Positions 25,280-34,581 of a DNA stretch of 64,000 bases are shown here, one piece after another. Within the stretch, counting starts at the first letter, position 1. Every line of letters starts with the position of its first letter. The notes beneath the pieces were generated by a model. It was not told the origin of the DNA. It saw nothing but the letters and a program-made list of their open reading frames with translations, and searched no databases. Source of the DNA: Aldehydirespirator sp965116865 (GTDB taxonomy: Bacteria; Actinomycetota; Acidimicrobiia; Acidimicrobiales; Aldehydirespiratoraceae); NCBI GenBank assembly GCA_965116865.1, contig OZ220727.1:1426001-1490000 (forward strand). The letters run 5' to 3'. The position numbers and the translations under genes were made by a program.

Positions 25280-26499
25280 GCCGATTCCAATGGTTGCCAA
25301 TCGGCTCGCCATTCGAGGAGAAGCCGTTCCGTCGTGTGTTCGAGCGTGTTAGGCGACCGCTTCCACCTGATCCTGAGATAGTTACCGCATACACCGACGG
25401 TCAGGTGACTTTGAGATCGAACCGCTCCAAAGAGGGGTACCACGAAGCAGCGGATCTCTCAGGATTCCAGGGCGTCGAAGTGGGCGACTTCGTCGTGCAC
25501 GGTCTCGACATTCTCCGCGGTTCGGTCGGTGTCGCTGACTCAGCAGGTGCTCTGTCATCCGTTTGCATCGTGTGTGTGCCGCGTGTCAAGTCGGACCCAC
25601 GGTTCTTTGCATACGCCATGAGAGCTCAGGCTTGGGCTGGTGTACCCCGTGCCCTCGCAAAGGGCGTGCGTGAAGGCGGAGCAGACTTCCGACGCTGGGA
25701 AACGCTCGCAGATCTTCCACTTCCTGTTCCCAGTCTTCCTGAACAGCGAGCGATCGCCGACTACCTCGACACCGAAATCGCTCGAATCGACGCTCTCATC
25801 TCCAGAAAACACCGGCTTTTGGATGTGCTCGCTGAGCGCCGACAGGCTGAGATCATTACCGCCATGGTCACCAAACATCCAACAGATCACCGTCCTCTTC
25901 GGGCTTACGCCGAGGTCCAACTTGGGCGACAGCGGACTCCCGCTCACGACACCGGACCCAACATGACTGCATATCTACGCGCCGTCAATGTTCAGGATGG
26001 AAGACTAGACCTCTCCGATGTCAAGTCGATGGACTTCGATGTATCAGAACAAGCAAGATTCTCGCTAGAGGCAGGCGATGTGTTGGTCACTGAGGGATCC
26101 GGTAGTCTCGCCTCGATTGGAGCTACGGCCGTGTGGAACGATGAACTCGATGCAACCGTCTGTTTCCAAAACACGCTACTTCGACTTCGGCCACGGAGGA
26201 TGACACATCCTCGTTTCCTCGCGTGGTGGTGTCGCTATGCCTACGCTAGCGGCCTCTTTGCAGGCGTGGCCACGGGAGCCAACATCTTTCACTTATCGGC
26301 AGACCGTGTCCGCTCACTACCAATGACACATGTTCCACTGACTGTTCAGCGAACTATCGCAGACTATCTCGATACTGAGATCGGGCGCATCGAGGCGATA
26401 ATCAACAAGGAGCGACGAGTGCTAGATCTGCTCGCTGAGCGTCGCCAAGCCTTGATCACGGCAATGGTGACCGGTGACGCCAGTACCACGGCTGACTGA
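25276..26499 (+). CDS. hsdS: Type I restriction-modification specificity subunit HsdS
   Basis: DNA-recognition subunit with two target-recognition domains (about residues 1-150 and 205-345), each followed by a conserved helical spacer. The spacer repeats are PEQRAIADYLDTEIARID and VQRTIADYLDTEIGRIE, each followed by LAERRQA. TTG start overlapping the hsdM stop. The A+T content is higher than in flanking core genes, as is common for exchangeable specificity subunits. It ends 10 bp from an IS3 relic. Confidence 0.92.
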   Translation: MSRFQWLPIGSPFEEKPFRRVFERVRRPLPPDPEIVTAYTDGQVTLRSNRSKEGYHEAADLSGFQGVEVGDFVVHGLDILRGSVGVADSAGALSSVCIVCVPRVKSDPRFFAYAMRAQAWAGVPRALAKGVREGGADFRRWETLADLPLPVPSLPEQRAIADYLDTEIARIDALISRKHRLLDVLAERRQAEIITAMVTKHPTDHRPLRAYAEVQLGRQRTPAHDTGPNMTAYLRAVNVQDGRLDLSDVKSMDFDVSEQARFSLEAGDVLVTEGSGSLASIGATAVWNDELDATVCFQNTLLRLRPRRMTHPRFLAWWCRYAYASGLFAGVATGANIFHLSADRVRSLPMTHVPLTVQRTIADYLDTEIGRIEAIINKERRVLDLLAERRQALITAMVTGDASTTAD

Positions 26500-26504
26500 G
26501 GGGG

Positions 26505-26900
26505 ACCGCCAGTCCTTGAGGACATCTTGGCTTCGGTGATGTTGGCGAAGTCCTCGATGTTGAGGCACTCGCCTCGCAGCCGTCCGTTGAAGGACTCCAC
26601 GAAGGGGGATCTGCCAGGACGATCCGGGCTCGATCCAGGCGGTTGCTGGTGCCCCCAGATGCGGCACTAGTCCCGCAGCGCGGCCGCGGTGAGCCTAGAG
26701 CCGTTGTCCATGCGCAGGTGCGCCAGCGCGCCCCGTGAGGCGACGAGACGCTCCACGGCGGAGACAACACCGTCGGAGTCGATGCGGTGGGCGGCCTCGA
26801 TGGCCAGTGCCTCGCGGCCCAGCGTCGGCGAGTCGCGCTCAACGTCAAGCGGGCGCAAGTCGAGCGTAGGGATCCCAGCACGCCCACTACGATTCGCTCC
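26505..26900 (-). pseudogene. IS3-family transposase (OrfB) remnant
   Basis: Fragments of the DDE integrase domain remain in shifting frames: VESFNGRLRGECLNIEDFAN (the NGxLRxE motif near the catalytic Glu, about 26530-26605) and ALAHLRMDNGSRLTAAALRD (DNG motif, about 26670-26730). The N-terminus, first Asp region and terminal repeats are not clear. A dead insertion sequence between hsdS and the embedded operon. Confidence 0.75.
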
Positions 26901-26942
26901 ACTGCGACTGCCTAGTGGACGTGTCGAAACCTTCGCCGTCTT

Positions 26943-27971
26943 CTATGCGACGGTTGACGTCTTCGCACCGCCAGCGGCCTTCGGTTGTAGGCAGACCGCG
27001 CATGTCGTGAGCGACATCGACGGCATATAGGAGTCATCCACTTGGTCGCCGGTGTCAGCTCGCTCGCCTCGCTGCTCCAAGAACTTCGCTGCCCGCATCA
27101 CTGCTTCGGCTGACTGTTGACGGGCGAGCCCTCGAGCACCGGGTGCTCCGCAACTGACCGCCGCTAGAGCTTGAGCCCAACGGAGCGAGTCACCAAGAGT
27201 CTTCAAGGTGAGTCGTCCGTGACGTGGCAGAGAATGGATTAGCCCCGCAGTGGTCCAGTCACCTGCACCTCCGGCGTCAACAACCGGGTATGTGAATGCG
27301 GGTGAGCGGCGCCAAGCTCCGTTCCCGATTCTATAGTCCGCTCCCTGCTGGGCACGGGTAATGATCCAGCTCTGATGATTCTGTGGTAGAGAACTATCCA
27401 GTCCTGAAGGACGATTGTCAGCGAATTTGATGATGTCAGCAACGTCGAGCATCCGCTCTGTGAGTTCGGCACGGGATGGCCGCGATGGCTCAAAGATGAT
27501 GAGCGAACCGACACTCGCGAAGTACTCTGCGAGCAGAAGAGTGCCTGCGTTCAAGCGGTCAAAGAAAAAAATGTCAGGCGAGAGATCAAGGTTCGTTAGT
27601 TCTAACGCTCGGTCTTTCCGAAGCGGCCTACTCCTAGGAAATGCCTCGTCACAGATTGGACACCTGAATCGATATCGATGACCGGCACCATCAATTTCGT
27701 GGACAAGGCGTGGAGTAATCGCTCTCGTACTGAGGCGAACGAGTTCCACAGAAACATTCATCTTCTGGAAGTCTCTGCAGATCTCCCGTCCTGCCTGATC
27801 GTCACCAAGATCTGCGACGACAGCAGAGTTCCAGCCCATGAAGCCCAAGATAGCGGCGACATTGCCAGCCGTGCCGCCGGTTGCGCGCCAGATGCTACCG
27901 CGATAAGTTACAATATCAAGCGTCACATAGCCAGCCGTTAGTATAGAACGAGCCTCATCAGCCATTATCAT
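26943..27971 (-). CDS. PfkB/ribokinase-family kinase with CxxC motifs
   Basis: Predicted ATP-dependent kinase of a sugar or nucleoside. Family signs are TGGTAGNVAAILGFMGW (substrate-side Gly-rich motif), the ADLGDDQAGRE strand-turn and the catalytic DAGGAGDWTTAGLI (anion hole and Asp base). Unusual features are a CPIC pair at about residue 110 and a CAVC pair near the C-terminus, which could bind zinc together. Last gene of the minus-strand operon; its start overlaps the preceding gene by 14 bp. Substrate is unknown; context suggests a phosphorylated sugar or nucleoside made by the neighbours. Confidence 0.82.
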   Translation of the reverse strand: MIMADEARSILTAGYVTLDIVTYRGSIWRATGGTAGNVAAILGFMGWNSAVVADLGDDQAGREICRDFQKMNVSVELVRLSTRAITPRLVHEIDGAGHRYRFRCPICDEAFPRSRPLRKDRALELTNLDLSPDIFFFDRLNAGTLLLAEYFASVGSLIIFEPSRPSRAELTERMLDVADIIKFADNRPSGLDSSLPQNHQSWIITRAQQGADYRIGNGAWRRSPAFTYPVVDAGGAGDWTTAGLIHSLPRHGRLTLKTLGDSLRWAQALAAVSCGAPGARGLARQQSAEAVMRAAKFLEQRGERADTGDQVDDSYMPSMSLTTCAVCLQPKAAGGAKTSTVA

Positions 27972-29178
27972 TGCCTATCGGGCTTAAGGTCGGTGAGCTA
28001 AACCGATCCGAGATTTCTGAAGACGTCTGCAACGACGACACGGCATCGCGTGTAGACACGTCTCGCCCAGACTCGGCCGCTAGAGATTCAGGAAGGCCAG
28101 TCAGCCAGGCGCACGTTACTTGGTGGCCAGAGGCAAGTTCCGAGAGATCAACTCCGTCAAACTCGTAGCCAGCTGGAGGTGCGGAGATGATAGGCAAATC
28201 GTGTTCGTAGGCGGCCAGCAGGACACCGAGCGATAGGACCTTTGATGCGGGAGTTGAGAGAACCAAGGTGGTTGAGTCAAAGTCTGTCAACGTAAGGCTG
28301 AGGTTCTTCTGCAAGCGCGAGAGCGTTCGATAAAGGTCAAATGGATTCCTCTCATCAGCGTAAATGATATTGGCTGGTTCCACTCGAAAAATGTCAAGCA
28401 ATTCAACTTGGAGTTCGATCAGAAGATCATCAGCTCTTCGTGGGTTACGTGATGGAAACGGCAATACGGGAAACACATCATCGGGCGCGATACGATCGTG
28501 AATCGCAATCAGCGAGTCACGAGACCTCTCGCGGACAACCGGCGCCCAAATCACGGTGCCACGCGGTTCGCTCTCGCTCGCAAAGCGGCCGCGGAACCCG
28601 CCGACAGATCCGGCATCGGTAACACCGAGTTCGATGACAGCAGCGTCTACAGCAGGATTTTCGCACGCTACGATCTGAACCTGAGTAGGGAAGCCTTCAA
28701 TTCGACGTTCGTCGGAAGCAAGTGCCCCTGCGATAATTGGGAAATAGAGATTCGACGGCAGTGATGATATATCAATGATGAGGTGGCCGATGCCGTCAGT
28801 GAACGCTCGGTCGGTGACTTGACGGGCGATTCTTGGTCCGGCATTGCTGTGCGAGTGGGACTCTCGGTGCTCTATGGTTCGTACCTCGATATTGGCTACT
28901 AACTTGGCGAAGGCTGCTTGGTTGTCAGCCGCGAGAGCCCGAGTTGAGGGTCCCGACGCCGCCGATGGTGGAGGAAGTTCGATGAGGCCGACGAGTGGCG
29001 GTGTAGCGTGGTTGAGAGCGAGAAACTGTTGAAGGCCCACGAGTGCTCGCGGATCGAACCCGACACCGAGAACATACATAGACTGCTTGCCTAGCGCGCT
29101 GGCGATGGCGGCCTCCCACAGCGGTTCGGGGGGATCGTCAAGTCCTCCTAGGGCGATGACATATTCATGCCATCTCAT
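27958..29178 (-). CDS. Unknown protein of the PRTase/ATPase operon
   Basis: Not recognised. The 406-residue soluble protein has a Rossmann-like opening (MYVLGVGFDPRALVGLQQF), a second strand-turn HLIIDISSLPSNLYFPIIAG, then IQLQ-like acidic segments and VLSTPASKVLSLGVLLAAYE. The IDISSLP turn is loosely reminiscent of nucleotide-sensing Rossmann folds such as CARF, but I cannot support that assignment. It overlaps the ATPase stop by 4 bp and the kinase start by 14 bp, so it is translationally coupled to both. Confidence 0.7.
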   Translation of the reverse strand: MRWHEYVIALGGLDDPPEPLWEAAIASALGKQSMYVLGVGFDPRALVGLQQFLALNHATPPLVGLIELPPPSAASGPSTRALAADNQAAFAKLVANIEVRTIEHRESHSHSNAGPRIARQVTDRAFTDGIGHLIIDISSLPSNLYFPIIAGALASDERRIEGFPTQVQIVACENPAVDAAVIELGVTDAGSVGGFRGRFASESEPRGTVIWAPVVRERSRDSLIAIHDRIAPDDVFPVLPFPSRNPRRADDLLIELQVELLDIFRVEPANIIYADERNPFDLYRTLSRLQKNLSLTLTDFDSTTLVLSTPASKVLSLGVLLAAYEHDLPIISAPPAGYEFDGVDLSELASGHQVTCAWLTGLPESLAAESGRDVSTRDAVSSLQTSSEISDRFSSPTLSPIGNDNG

Positions 29179-31142
29179 AGTCCAAGACCTAGTTCTTGAT
29201 CGGTCGTCGTCACTTGTGGCTGCGTCCCGAGCGCAGGCAGTTTACGCATCCAGCCGATCATGACGTGAAGACGGCGCTCCCGAAAACCTCCGTAGCCGAC
29301 GGGCAGTCCGAACCTCGGACACAGGAGACGATTGAGATAAAGAACCATGTATCTGTTGCCCTTGACAGAATAGTCTAGATCCGCGTGAAGGATGTTGTAG
29401 GCGATCGCCGACGCGAGGGCCGTGAAGAGACGTTCCGCGCCAGGTGTCGACGTTCGATAGTCGGAATCGAGAAGGAGTTGTCGCTCTACCATCAGAACCG
29501 CGGTGCCGGTCACGCCTGGCGGATAGGGCATGCGGGGCTTCTGCTTCTCGGTCTCCGATATGGCCACGATTTCCCGGACAAGAGCCTGCACGTCCCGACC
29601 GTGGGGCACTGTTCTCGGAATAGACTCCCAAAACCGCTCGCTTACACTGCGGAGGACACGATGCTGACGAATGACGCTGAGCTGAGCAGGTCGCCCGAGG
29701 CTCACATCGACTAGCATCTCCGCGAATAGATCTCCACAGATGTTGAGGAACTGACGCACATTATGTGATCCGAGCTTGATCGCGATCGATTGGCCAGCGT
29801 AGTACGGAACCTTGAACTCTTCCGCTACCAGAACAGAAGAGCCCTCACGAACTGCTGGACTCGACCGGTCCGCGATGTCGCTCACCGAGAGTTGAGACTC
29901 AAAGAGATCCTGTTGGCGGTTCTGATCGCGGTGCACAAGGATCTCAAGTTCTCTCCAGCAAACAGCAGCCTCGAAGCCCTCAAGGGAACGAGCCTCATCG
30001 AGCCAGTTATCGTAACGAGCATCGCCACCACAGATATCTAGAACACGCGACGCTAGAGTGTCGATCGCCTCCGCTTCGATAGAGGAAAAGGCTAGATCGC
30101 GATCATCGTCAAGCAGGCTGAGAAACTCTTGGTCTTCCTGCGCGTGGATCGAGAGTTGATGCTCGGCTCGACGCCGGGCGATATCGCCAAGGACTCGATC
30201 ATGGCGACCACGGGTGAACCGCTTGCCGTCCTTACTGCCCTCACGCGCTACGGCATCAAGGTCAACGAGTGCGACGTCTCGGCCCTCTAGACCAGCACCG
30301 GCCAACAGTTCCTGGTCGGAGAGCGCCTCGAAGCGCTCGGAGTACCAGCGAGCCACCGATGCTCGACGGCGCCTAAGGTTGTCGAGCAGCACATCGCGCT
30401 GTGACCGGTCGAGTTTGTGGCCGTCGTCGAACATAATCATCGGTTGCGCGTCCAAAGGATCACCCTTCACAAGAATTCGGGCTTCACCGAGGACGCTGAG
30501 AGAATAGAGTTCGCTGTGGCCCTCTGGAACCTCGTCCACATCCGACGCGAGGAGTGCATCGAGCAACCGAAGCACAGATTCCTCTGTAGCCTGTGCGTAC
30601 TCAAGGAGTTCAGAACCTGTCGAGCCTCCCAGCCGTTTGAGCAGCGCCTCGACTCGGATGTCACCGCTGGCGTCGAAGCTAACGTCTCCGACCGCTTCGG
30701 GGAACTCTGAGTCAACTAGCGCGAGGGCGCTGCGCAGCGCTCCGACCAGTATCCGGACGTCAAGGAGTCTCAGGAAGAGTTTCTGGCCAGCGTCGGGGTC
30801 GAGCGGGAGGTCGAGGAGCGAGCGGTAGTCGCGATCGAGGTCGATGAGGACACCGAGTTTGCGGGGGTTGTTCTCATCGATGGCTTCTAGTTCCATCAGT
30901 GCCTGCCGTACAGGTTCGGTCTGGGGTGTGCGCTTGAGTGCCCACTTGAGGTTCTCCGGCTTGAACAATTGCATCAAGGAGGTCTTACCTGCTCCTGGGG
31001 AGCTGCGCAGAATGATGAGGCGATCCCATACTGCTCCTGGGAGCATGTCGAGGGCTCCAGCCCCGAAAGTTGCGACGAACGCATGCCCGTCGGGCTGTTG
31101 CTCGGCGGCCTGTGCATAGAATGGATTGAGGTATACGCTCAT
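29175..31142 (-). CDS. Large P-loop ATPase, ORC/CDC6-like
   Basis: Predicted AAA-type NTPase, possibly the sensor or motor of the operon. Walker A is RSSPGAGKTSLM at residues 46-57 and a likely Walker B is PMIMFDDGHKL near residue 235. The remaining 400 residues are mostly helical with YYAGQSIAIKLGSHNVRQFL and RLFTALASAIAYNILHADLDY. The layout (655 residues, N-terminal P-loop, long helical C-terminus, PRTase neighbour) matches my recollection of ORC-CDC6-like ATPases in predicted bacterial conflict systems; this was not verified. It overlaps the PRTase stop by 4 bp. Confidence 0.75.
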   Translation of the reverse strand: MSVYLNPFYAQAAEQQPDGHAFVATFGAGALDMLPGAVWDRLIILRSSPGAGKTSLMQLFKPENLKWALKRTPQTEPVRQALMELEAIDENNPRKLGVLIDLDRDYRSLLDLPLDPDAGQKLFLRLLDVRILVGALRSALALVDSEFPEAVGDVSFDASGDIRVEALLKRLGGSTGSELLEYAQATEESVLRLLDALLASDVDEVPEGHSELYSLSVLGEARILVKGDPLDAQPMIMFDDGHKLDRSQRDVLLDNLRRRRASVARWYSERFEALSDQELLAGAGLEGRDVALVDLDAVAREGSKDGKRFTRGRHDRVLGDIARRRAEHQLSIHAQEDQEFLSLLDDDRDLAFSSIEAEAIDTLASRVLDICGGDARYDNWLDEARSLEGFEAAVCWRELEILVHRDQNRQQDLFESQLSVSDIADRSSPAVREGSSVLVAEEFKVPYYAGQSIAIKLGSHNVRQFLNICGDLFAEMLVDVSLGRPAQLSVIRQHRVLRSVSERFWESIPRTVPHGRDVQALVREIVAISETEKQKPRMPYPPGVTGTAVLMVERQLLLDSDYRTSTPGAERLFTALASAIAYNILHADLDYSVKGNRYMVLYLNRLLCPRFGLPVGYGGFRERRLHVMIGWMRKLPALGTQPQVTTTDQELGLGL

Positions 31143-32242
31143 GGTCGATCCACATGGTGGCGCTCATATCGACGAAACAATGCGTGGCGACGCTCACCAT
31201 CCTCGCGGTCCACACTGTCAGCCCAAAGAACAGACACCGAGTTGTTAGGCGTATTATGATGGAGGACGAGCGGCAGGGCGGCGTCCCCGTAACCCAGCGG
31301 CGTGCGTCTCTTCTTGTGCTTGTCCACTAGGACATCATCGAAGAACCATTCGCACAGTTCAGCAAACAGAGGATCATCGCACGAGACGCTTGTCGGTAGC
31401 CGTTGTATAACCTTTAGTTTCCAGTCGGGCTCGAAGACAGTGAGCGTATCCTTGATATGCTTTTCAGCCTTCTCGCTCGCGATATAGACCACCACGGTAA
31501 TGTGAGCACCTTCTTCGACAAGTGGATTCTGGCCGCTGCGAAGATCGCTGTTGAGGTGGGTTCTAGCTCGTGCAAGTTTGCCGCCCCAATCGCCATTGTT
31601 CTTGCGATGGAGCAAGGACGTGCCGCTGCCGTAGAAATCATCGACGAAAACGACATGGCGGAATTGGGCTTGGCCTAGAAGTTTCTTCTCCGCTATGGCT
31701 TCAGTCAGCTTTCTCTTCATGGTCTCAACAGCGTGTGTCCCCAACTCTGGTGAAAGCCAGAATTGTTCGTGAGACAATTCGGGGCTGGAGCGGCGGAGTC
31801 GGTCCAACCGTGCACCGTCGCTTAGCCCGAGGTACAGGGTCTTGCGTCGGAGAGTGTGGAAGTCATTAGATGCGACGATCCGTTTCACCTGGTAGCGAGA
31901 TACACCGAGTTCGTCCGCAACCCGAAGAATAAGCTCACGCCTGATGAAATCAGGGTAGACGCATGCGATCGCGTGGTGCATCTCTTGGCTTGATATAAAA
32001 ATGAGTTCCTTCCGAATGAACGTGATGAGTATTCGACGCTTCTCTGGAGTGTCGAACTGGCGAAGCCACCGTACCAGGCTTTCAAAGAACCGCTCCCCTG
32101 CTACGAATCCCTCGTAGTCGTCGTACTTGTGAGTTGCAAGGCGACGCAGGTCTGCCATCCACACGGCTTGTTCTTCAGAGGTCCATGTGAGAAGTTGATC
32201 TAGGAGCCGCCCCGCCAACTCGTCCCTCATGGGTCGCACCAA
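31139..32242 (-). CDS. Phosphoribosyltransferase-like protein (PRTase-CE type)
   Basis: The central motif HVVFVDDFYGSGTSL is a classic PRPP-binding loop (two hydrophobic residues, DD, then GSGxT), so the protein probably binds PRPP or a nucleotide. About 200 helical N-terminal residues (LLDQLLTWTSEEQAVWMADL ... RILITFIRKELIFIS) precede it. A C-terminal stretch with ITVVVYIASEKAEKHI and LCEWFFDDVLVD follows. It is much longer than a housekeeping PRTase and lacks the close neighbours of one. Family resemblance to the PRTase-CE proteins of conflict operons is recalled, not tested. Start overlaps the SIS-HAD gene by 16 bp. Confidence 0.75.
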   Translation of the reverse strand: MVRPMRDELAGRLLDQLLTWTSEEQAVWMADLRRLATHKYDDYEGFVAGERFFESLVRWLRQFDTPEKRRILITFIRKELIFISSQEMHHAIACVYPDFIRRELILRVADELGVSRYQVKRIVASNDFHTLRRKTLYLGLSDGARLDRLRRSSPELSHEQFWLSPELGTHAVETMKRKLTEAIAEKKLLGQAQFRHVVFVDDFYGSGTSLLHRKNNGDWGGKLARARTHLNSDLRSGQNPLVEEGAHITVVVYIASEKAEKHIKDTLTVFEPDWKLKVIQRLPTSVSCDDPLFAELCEWFFDDVLVDKHKKRRTPLGYGDAALPLVLHHNTPNNSVSVLWADSVDREDGERRHALFRRYERHHVDRP

Positions 32243-34056
32243 ACGAAGCGGGCGATAGAGTCTCGAACTCTCAGCGACCGTAGGTATCGTACAAGCAATG
32301 TAGGACCGCTTTCGCCTCGGCGATCAAGGTTCCAGCACCGTGTTGGATCCTCTGAGCAGCGGTCTACCGACAGCGTTGTCGTGGACGAAGCAAGCAGCTC
32401 GAAATCGTTGCCATCGACTTGGCCTTGATCACCAATTGCCAGGATAGCACCGCCAATCTCCTCCGAGATAGATCGGAGAACTGCCAGCTTTCCAGCGTCT
32501 GACGAGATGATGTCGACCGAGTGGCCCGATGCGACGACTTTGAGATTCAGGATCGGTTGGCGTGAAAGAACGGATCGCACGAACGAGAGCAGTTCAGGTC
32601 CCGACATGTCCGCTTGGGCAGTGCTCACCGACATCTGGGTAGGCCGTTCTTCGATGTCAAGTCTGATCGACCCGACCGCTTTGAGTCGCTCTACGGCTTG
32701 AAGCAGATGTTCGCCACATCTGTCTGAATGGGGTGGATCGTCGGCGAGCCGCAGTAATCGAGTTCCATTGTAGAGTCCCACATGGACGTGAGGCCAATAC
32801 TTCTCAGGCAGCCAGGCTCGCGTGTCGCTGTGCAACGACTTCCCTCGACCGGTGGCGAACCCGATCAGGATCCCTGCATCGAGCAGTCGCACGATCTGCT
32901 GTTGGACATCGCTCACCGGCAGCTCGTACCGGCGTTCGGTACGGCAGACCGTCCCATCATAGTCAAGCACGACCGCACCTAAATCGACTTGTTGTATCCC
33001 CTCGATCCAAGACGCAAAAGCTTCTTCGTATGCCAGCCGTGTCGCACTGGCCAGATTGCGTCTGCGAAGCTTCTTCTCTATCGGATCGGGGTTAGGAGGC
33101 TCGACCATACTCGCAACAGAGAGGTGGTAGAGCCGCCGACCGAAGTCAGCTACGCGAGGCCGACCAGGGTCGAGGCCAGCGGCCTTTCCAGCGGCAGCGG
33201 CCACCTTCATGGAACTGACAAACAGGTCAAGCACACTTGCTGGCCATATCAGATCAGTTCGCAAGATCATGACGTCTAGTTCGGGTGGTAACAAGGCCAG
33301 CGTGCGATCGGCGATCTCTTTCGCCGCGGGGTCAACGACGGCAATGATTGTCGAGTTGTCTGCGTTTCGCAAGAGACCTACGTGGCGACCATGAGCGAGG
33401 TTCCTATAGTCCATGGTCTGAACGCTGGCCAGTCCAGTCTCGACGAGACGCGCCTCAAGATCCACCCCAACCGCGGCCGTGCCTGGACCCGTTACTACGA
33501 CACAAGCATGACGCGGCGACCGCGGTCTGTCTTGCCCATCGCGTAACGCTGGCAGAGTATCAGGCAGCGTTACGCGATGGGCAAGACAGACCGCGGTCGC
33601 CATCGCCATTAGACTGTTTGTGGCGAGAAACCCGTCGGGGGGGGAAGGAACCTCCGCGACATGTACATCGTCTGCAGCAAGTGCCGGTGGAAGCTCGTCA
33701 CGCTCTCTCGATGTGACTACACCCAGATGTGATGCGCCGCGGCGCCGGGCGGTCTTGATCGCCAAGGCGGCATCGGGATTGCGGCCGCGGGCTGTAAAGA
33801 GCACCAGGCCTGTTTGTCCGGAGAGTCCTGCCGTGGAAGCCTCCAACGGTGTCATCGCCGCTGCCAAGTGTCCTTCGGATCGATTGTGAAGATCCGCGGC
33901 CAGTCGCGCTACAGCCAGTGCCCCACCCGAGCCTACGTGGAGCAGTGGCTGATGAGCACGAATTGTCTCTGCCACAGGTTGCGCAAGAGCGGCTTCTCTC
34001 ACCGCTCGATAGGTACCGGGCAGTTCTTTGAGTTCGGTCGCGTAACTCCGCTTCAT
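32227..34056 (-). CDS. SIS sugar-isomerase / HAD hydrolase fusion
   Basis: Two-domain enzyme. Residues about 25-330 form a double SIS domain for phosphosugars (LLHVGSGGALAVARLAADLH, GLVLFTARGRNPDAALA, TNSLMAMATAV). Residues about 360-580 form a HAD-type phosphatase with all four motifs: VVLDYDGTVC, GFATGRGKS, a Lys in GKLAVLRS and AIGDQGQVDGNDFELL. The likely role is isomerising and dephosphorylating a sugar phosphate or ribosyl product. A 37-bp-arm inverted repeat lies in its SIS part. ATG 34056 lies inside a duplicated 37-bp segment that also carries the end of the preceding gene. Confidence 0.85.
   Translation of the reverse strand: MKRSYATELKELPGTYRAVREAALAQPVAETIRAHQPLLHVGSGGALAVARLAADLHNRSEGHLAAAMTPLEASTAGLSGQTGLVLFTARGRNPDAALAIKTARRRGASHLGVVTSRERDELPPALAADDVHVAEVPSPPDGFLATNSLMAMATAVCLAHRVTLPDTLPALRDGQDRPRSPRHACVVVTGPGTAAVGVDLEARLVETGLASVQTMDYRNLAHGRHVGLLRNADNSTIIAVVDPAAKEIADRTLALLPPELDVMILRTDLIWPASVLDLFVSSMKVAAAAGKAAGLDPGRPRVADFGRRLYHLSVASMVEPPNPDPIEKKLRRRNLASATRLAYEEAFASWIEGIQQVDLGAVVLDYDGTVCRTERRYELPVSDVQQQIVRLLDAGILIGFATGRGKSLHSDTRAWLPEKYWPHVHVGLYNGTRLLRLADDPPHSDRCGEHLLQAVERLKAVGSIRLDIEERPTQMSVSTAQADMSGPELLSFVRSVLSRQPILNLKVVASGHSVDIISSDAGKLAVLRSISEEIGGAILAIGDQGQVDGNDFELLASSTTTLSVDRCSEDPTRCWNLDRRGESGPTLLVRYLRSLRVRDSIARFVWCDP
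33515..33601. repeat. Perfect inverted repeat, 37-bp arms with 13-bp loop, inside the SIS-HAD gene
   Basis: The left arm 33515-33551 (ggcgaccgcggtctgtcttg...) is exactly complementary to the right arm 33565-33601, around gcagagtatcagg. On the minus strand it encodes AVCLAHRVTLP ... RDGQDRPRSP in frame. The arm length equals the repeat length of the direct-repeat loci. A stem this long should form a strong hairpin in DNA and mRNA. Confidence 0.93.
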
Positions 34057-34145
34057 CGCCGCGCCCGGTTCACAGGAGATCCAGTACGAAGTTCCGATGG
34101 TGCGAAGTGGTCGCGTAACTCCGCTTCATCGCCGCGCCCGGTTCA
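34036..34145. repeat. Direct repeat 37 + 36-bp spacer + 37 (period 73) at an operon junction
   Basis: The 37-bp repeat (ggtcgcgtaactccgcttca...) contains, on the minus strand, the stop of the 34126-34581 gene and the first codons of the SIS-HAD gene. It is present at 34036-34072 and 34109-34145. The duplication moves the two genes apart and leaves a 19-codon mini-frame (MKRSYATTSHHRNFVLDLL, stop) between them. Confidence 0.92.
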
Positions 34146-34581
34146 GGCTCGCCATCTGCTCGAACGGGGTGAACGACCGATGGCTCCCCAACGTCACGAG
34201 CTGTTCTCGGAGGCCCAACAGCCGCTGCCGCCCGGCCTCCAGATCCTCAGCGGTCAGCCAGTCGCCTCCGAAGGGATCGTCCATCAGCGATGCCGAGGGC
34301 ATCGCCGGCGCATCCTCCAGCGGTCGCGGAGCCCACCACAGGTTCCACGCGGGCGGATGCCCGGGGCGAATCGACTCGCGAGCTGCCGCTGCGCCGATCA
34401 CCGCTGACGGCAGGGCCACCGCGACGAGGGGCAGAGGAGCGGAGATCACCGAGGCCACCGTAGCCGCCCGGATGCTCCGTCCGCGGCGACCAAAGTGAGC
34501 CTGCGCACTTGCGCGAGCGTTGACTGACGCTCGCTGATCTCGGCTGGATACCCCGCCACGAGGTAGCTGGTAGGTGGTCAC
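34126..34581 (-). CDS. Small protein with one hydrophobic segment
   Basis: Not recognised. The 151-residue product has a basic N-terminus (RRGRSIRA), one hydrophobic segment (VASVISAPLPLVAVALPSAV, about residues 42-65) and an acidic, helical C-terminus (WLTAEDLEAGRQRLLGLREQ). It overlaps the HTH-ImmA gene by 4 bp and once ended only about a dozen bases before the SIS-HAD start, so it belongs to the same operon. Its place after ImmA is where a toxin or effector is often found, but nothing in the sequence proves this. Confidence 0.6.
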   Translation of the reverse strand: MTTYQLPRGGVSSRDQRASVNARASAQAHFGRRGRSIRAATVASVISAPLPLVAVALPSAVIGAAAARESIRPGHPPAWNLWWAPRPLEDAPAMPSASLMDDPFGGDWLTAEDLEAGRQRLLGLREQLVTLGSHRSFTPFEQMASLNRARR

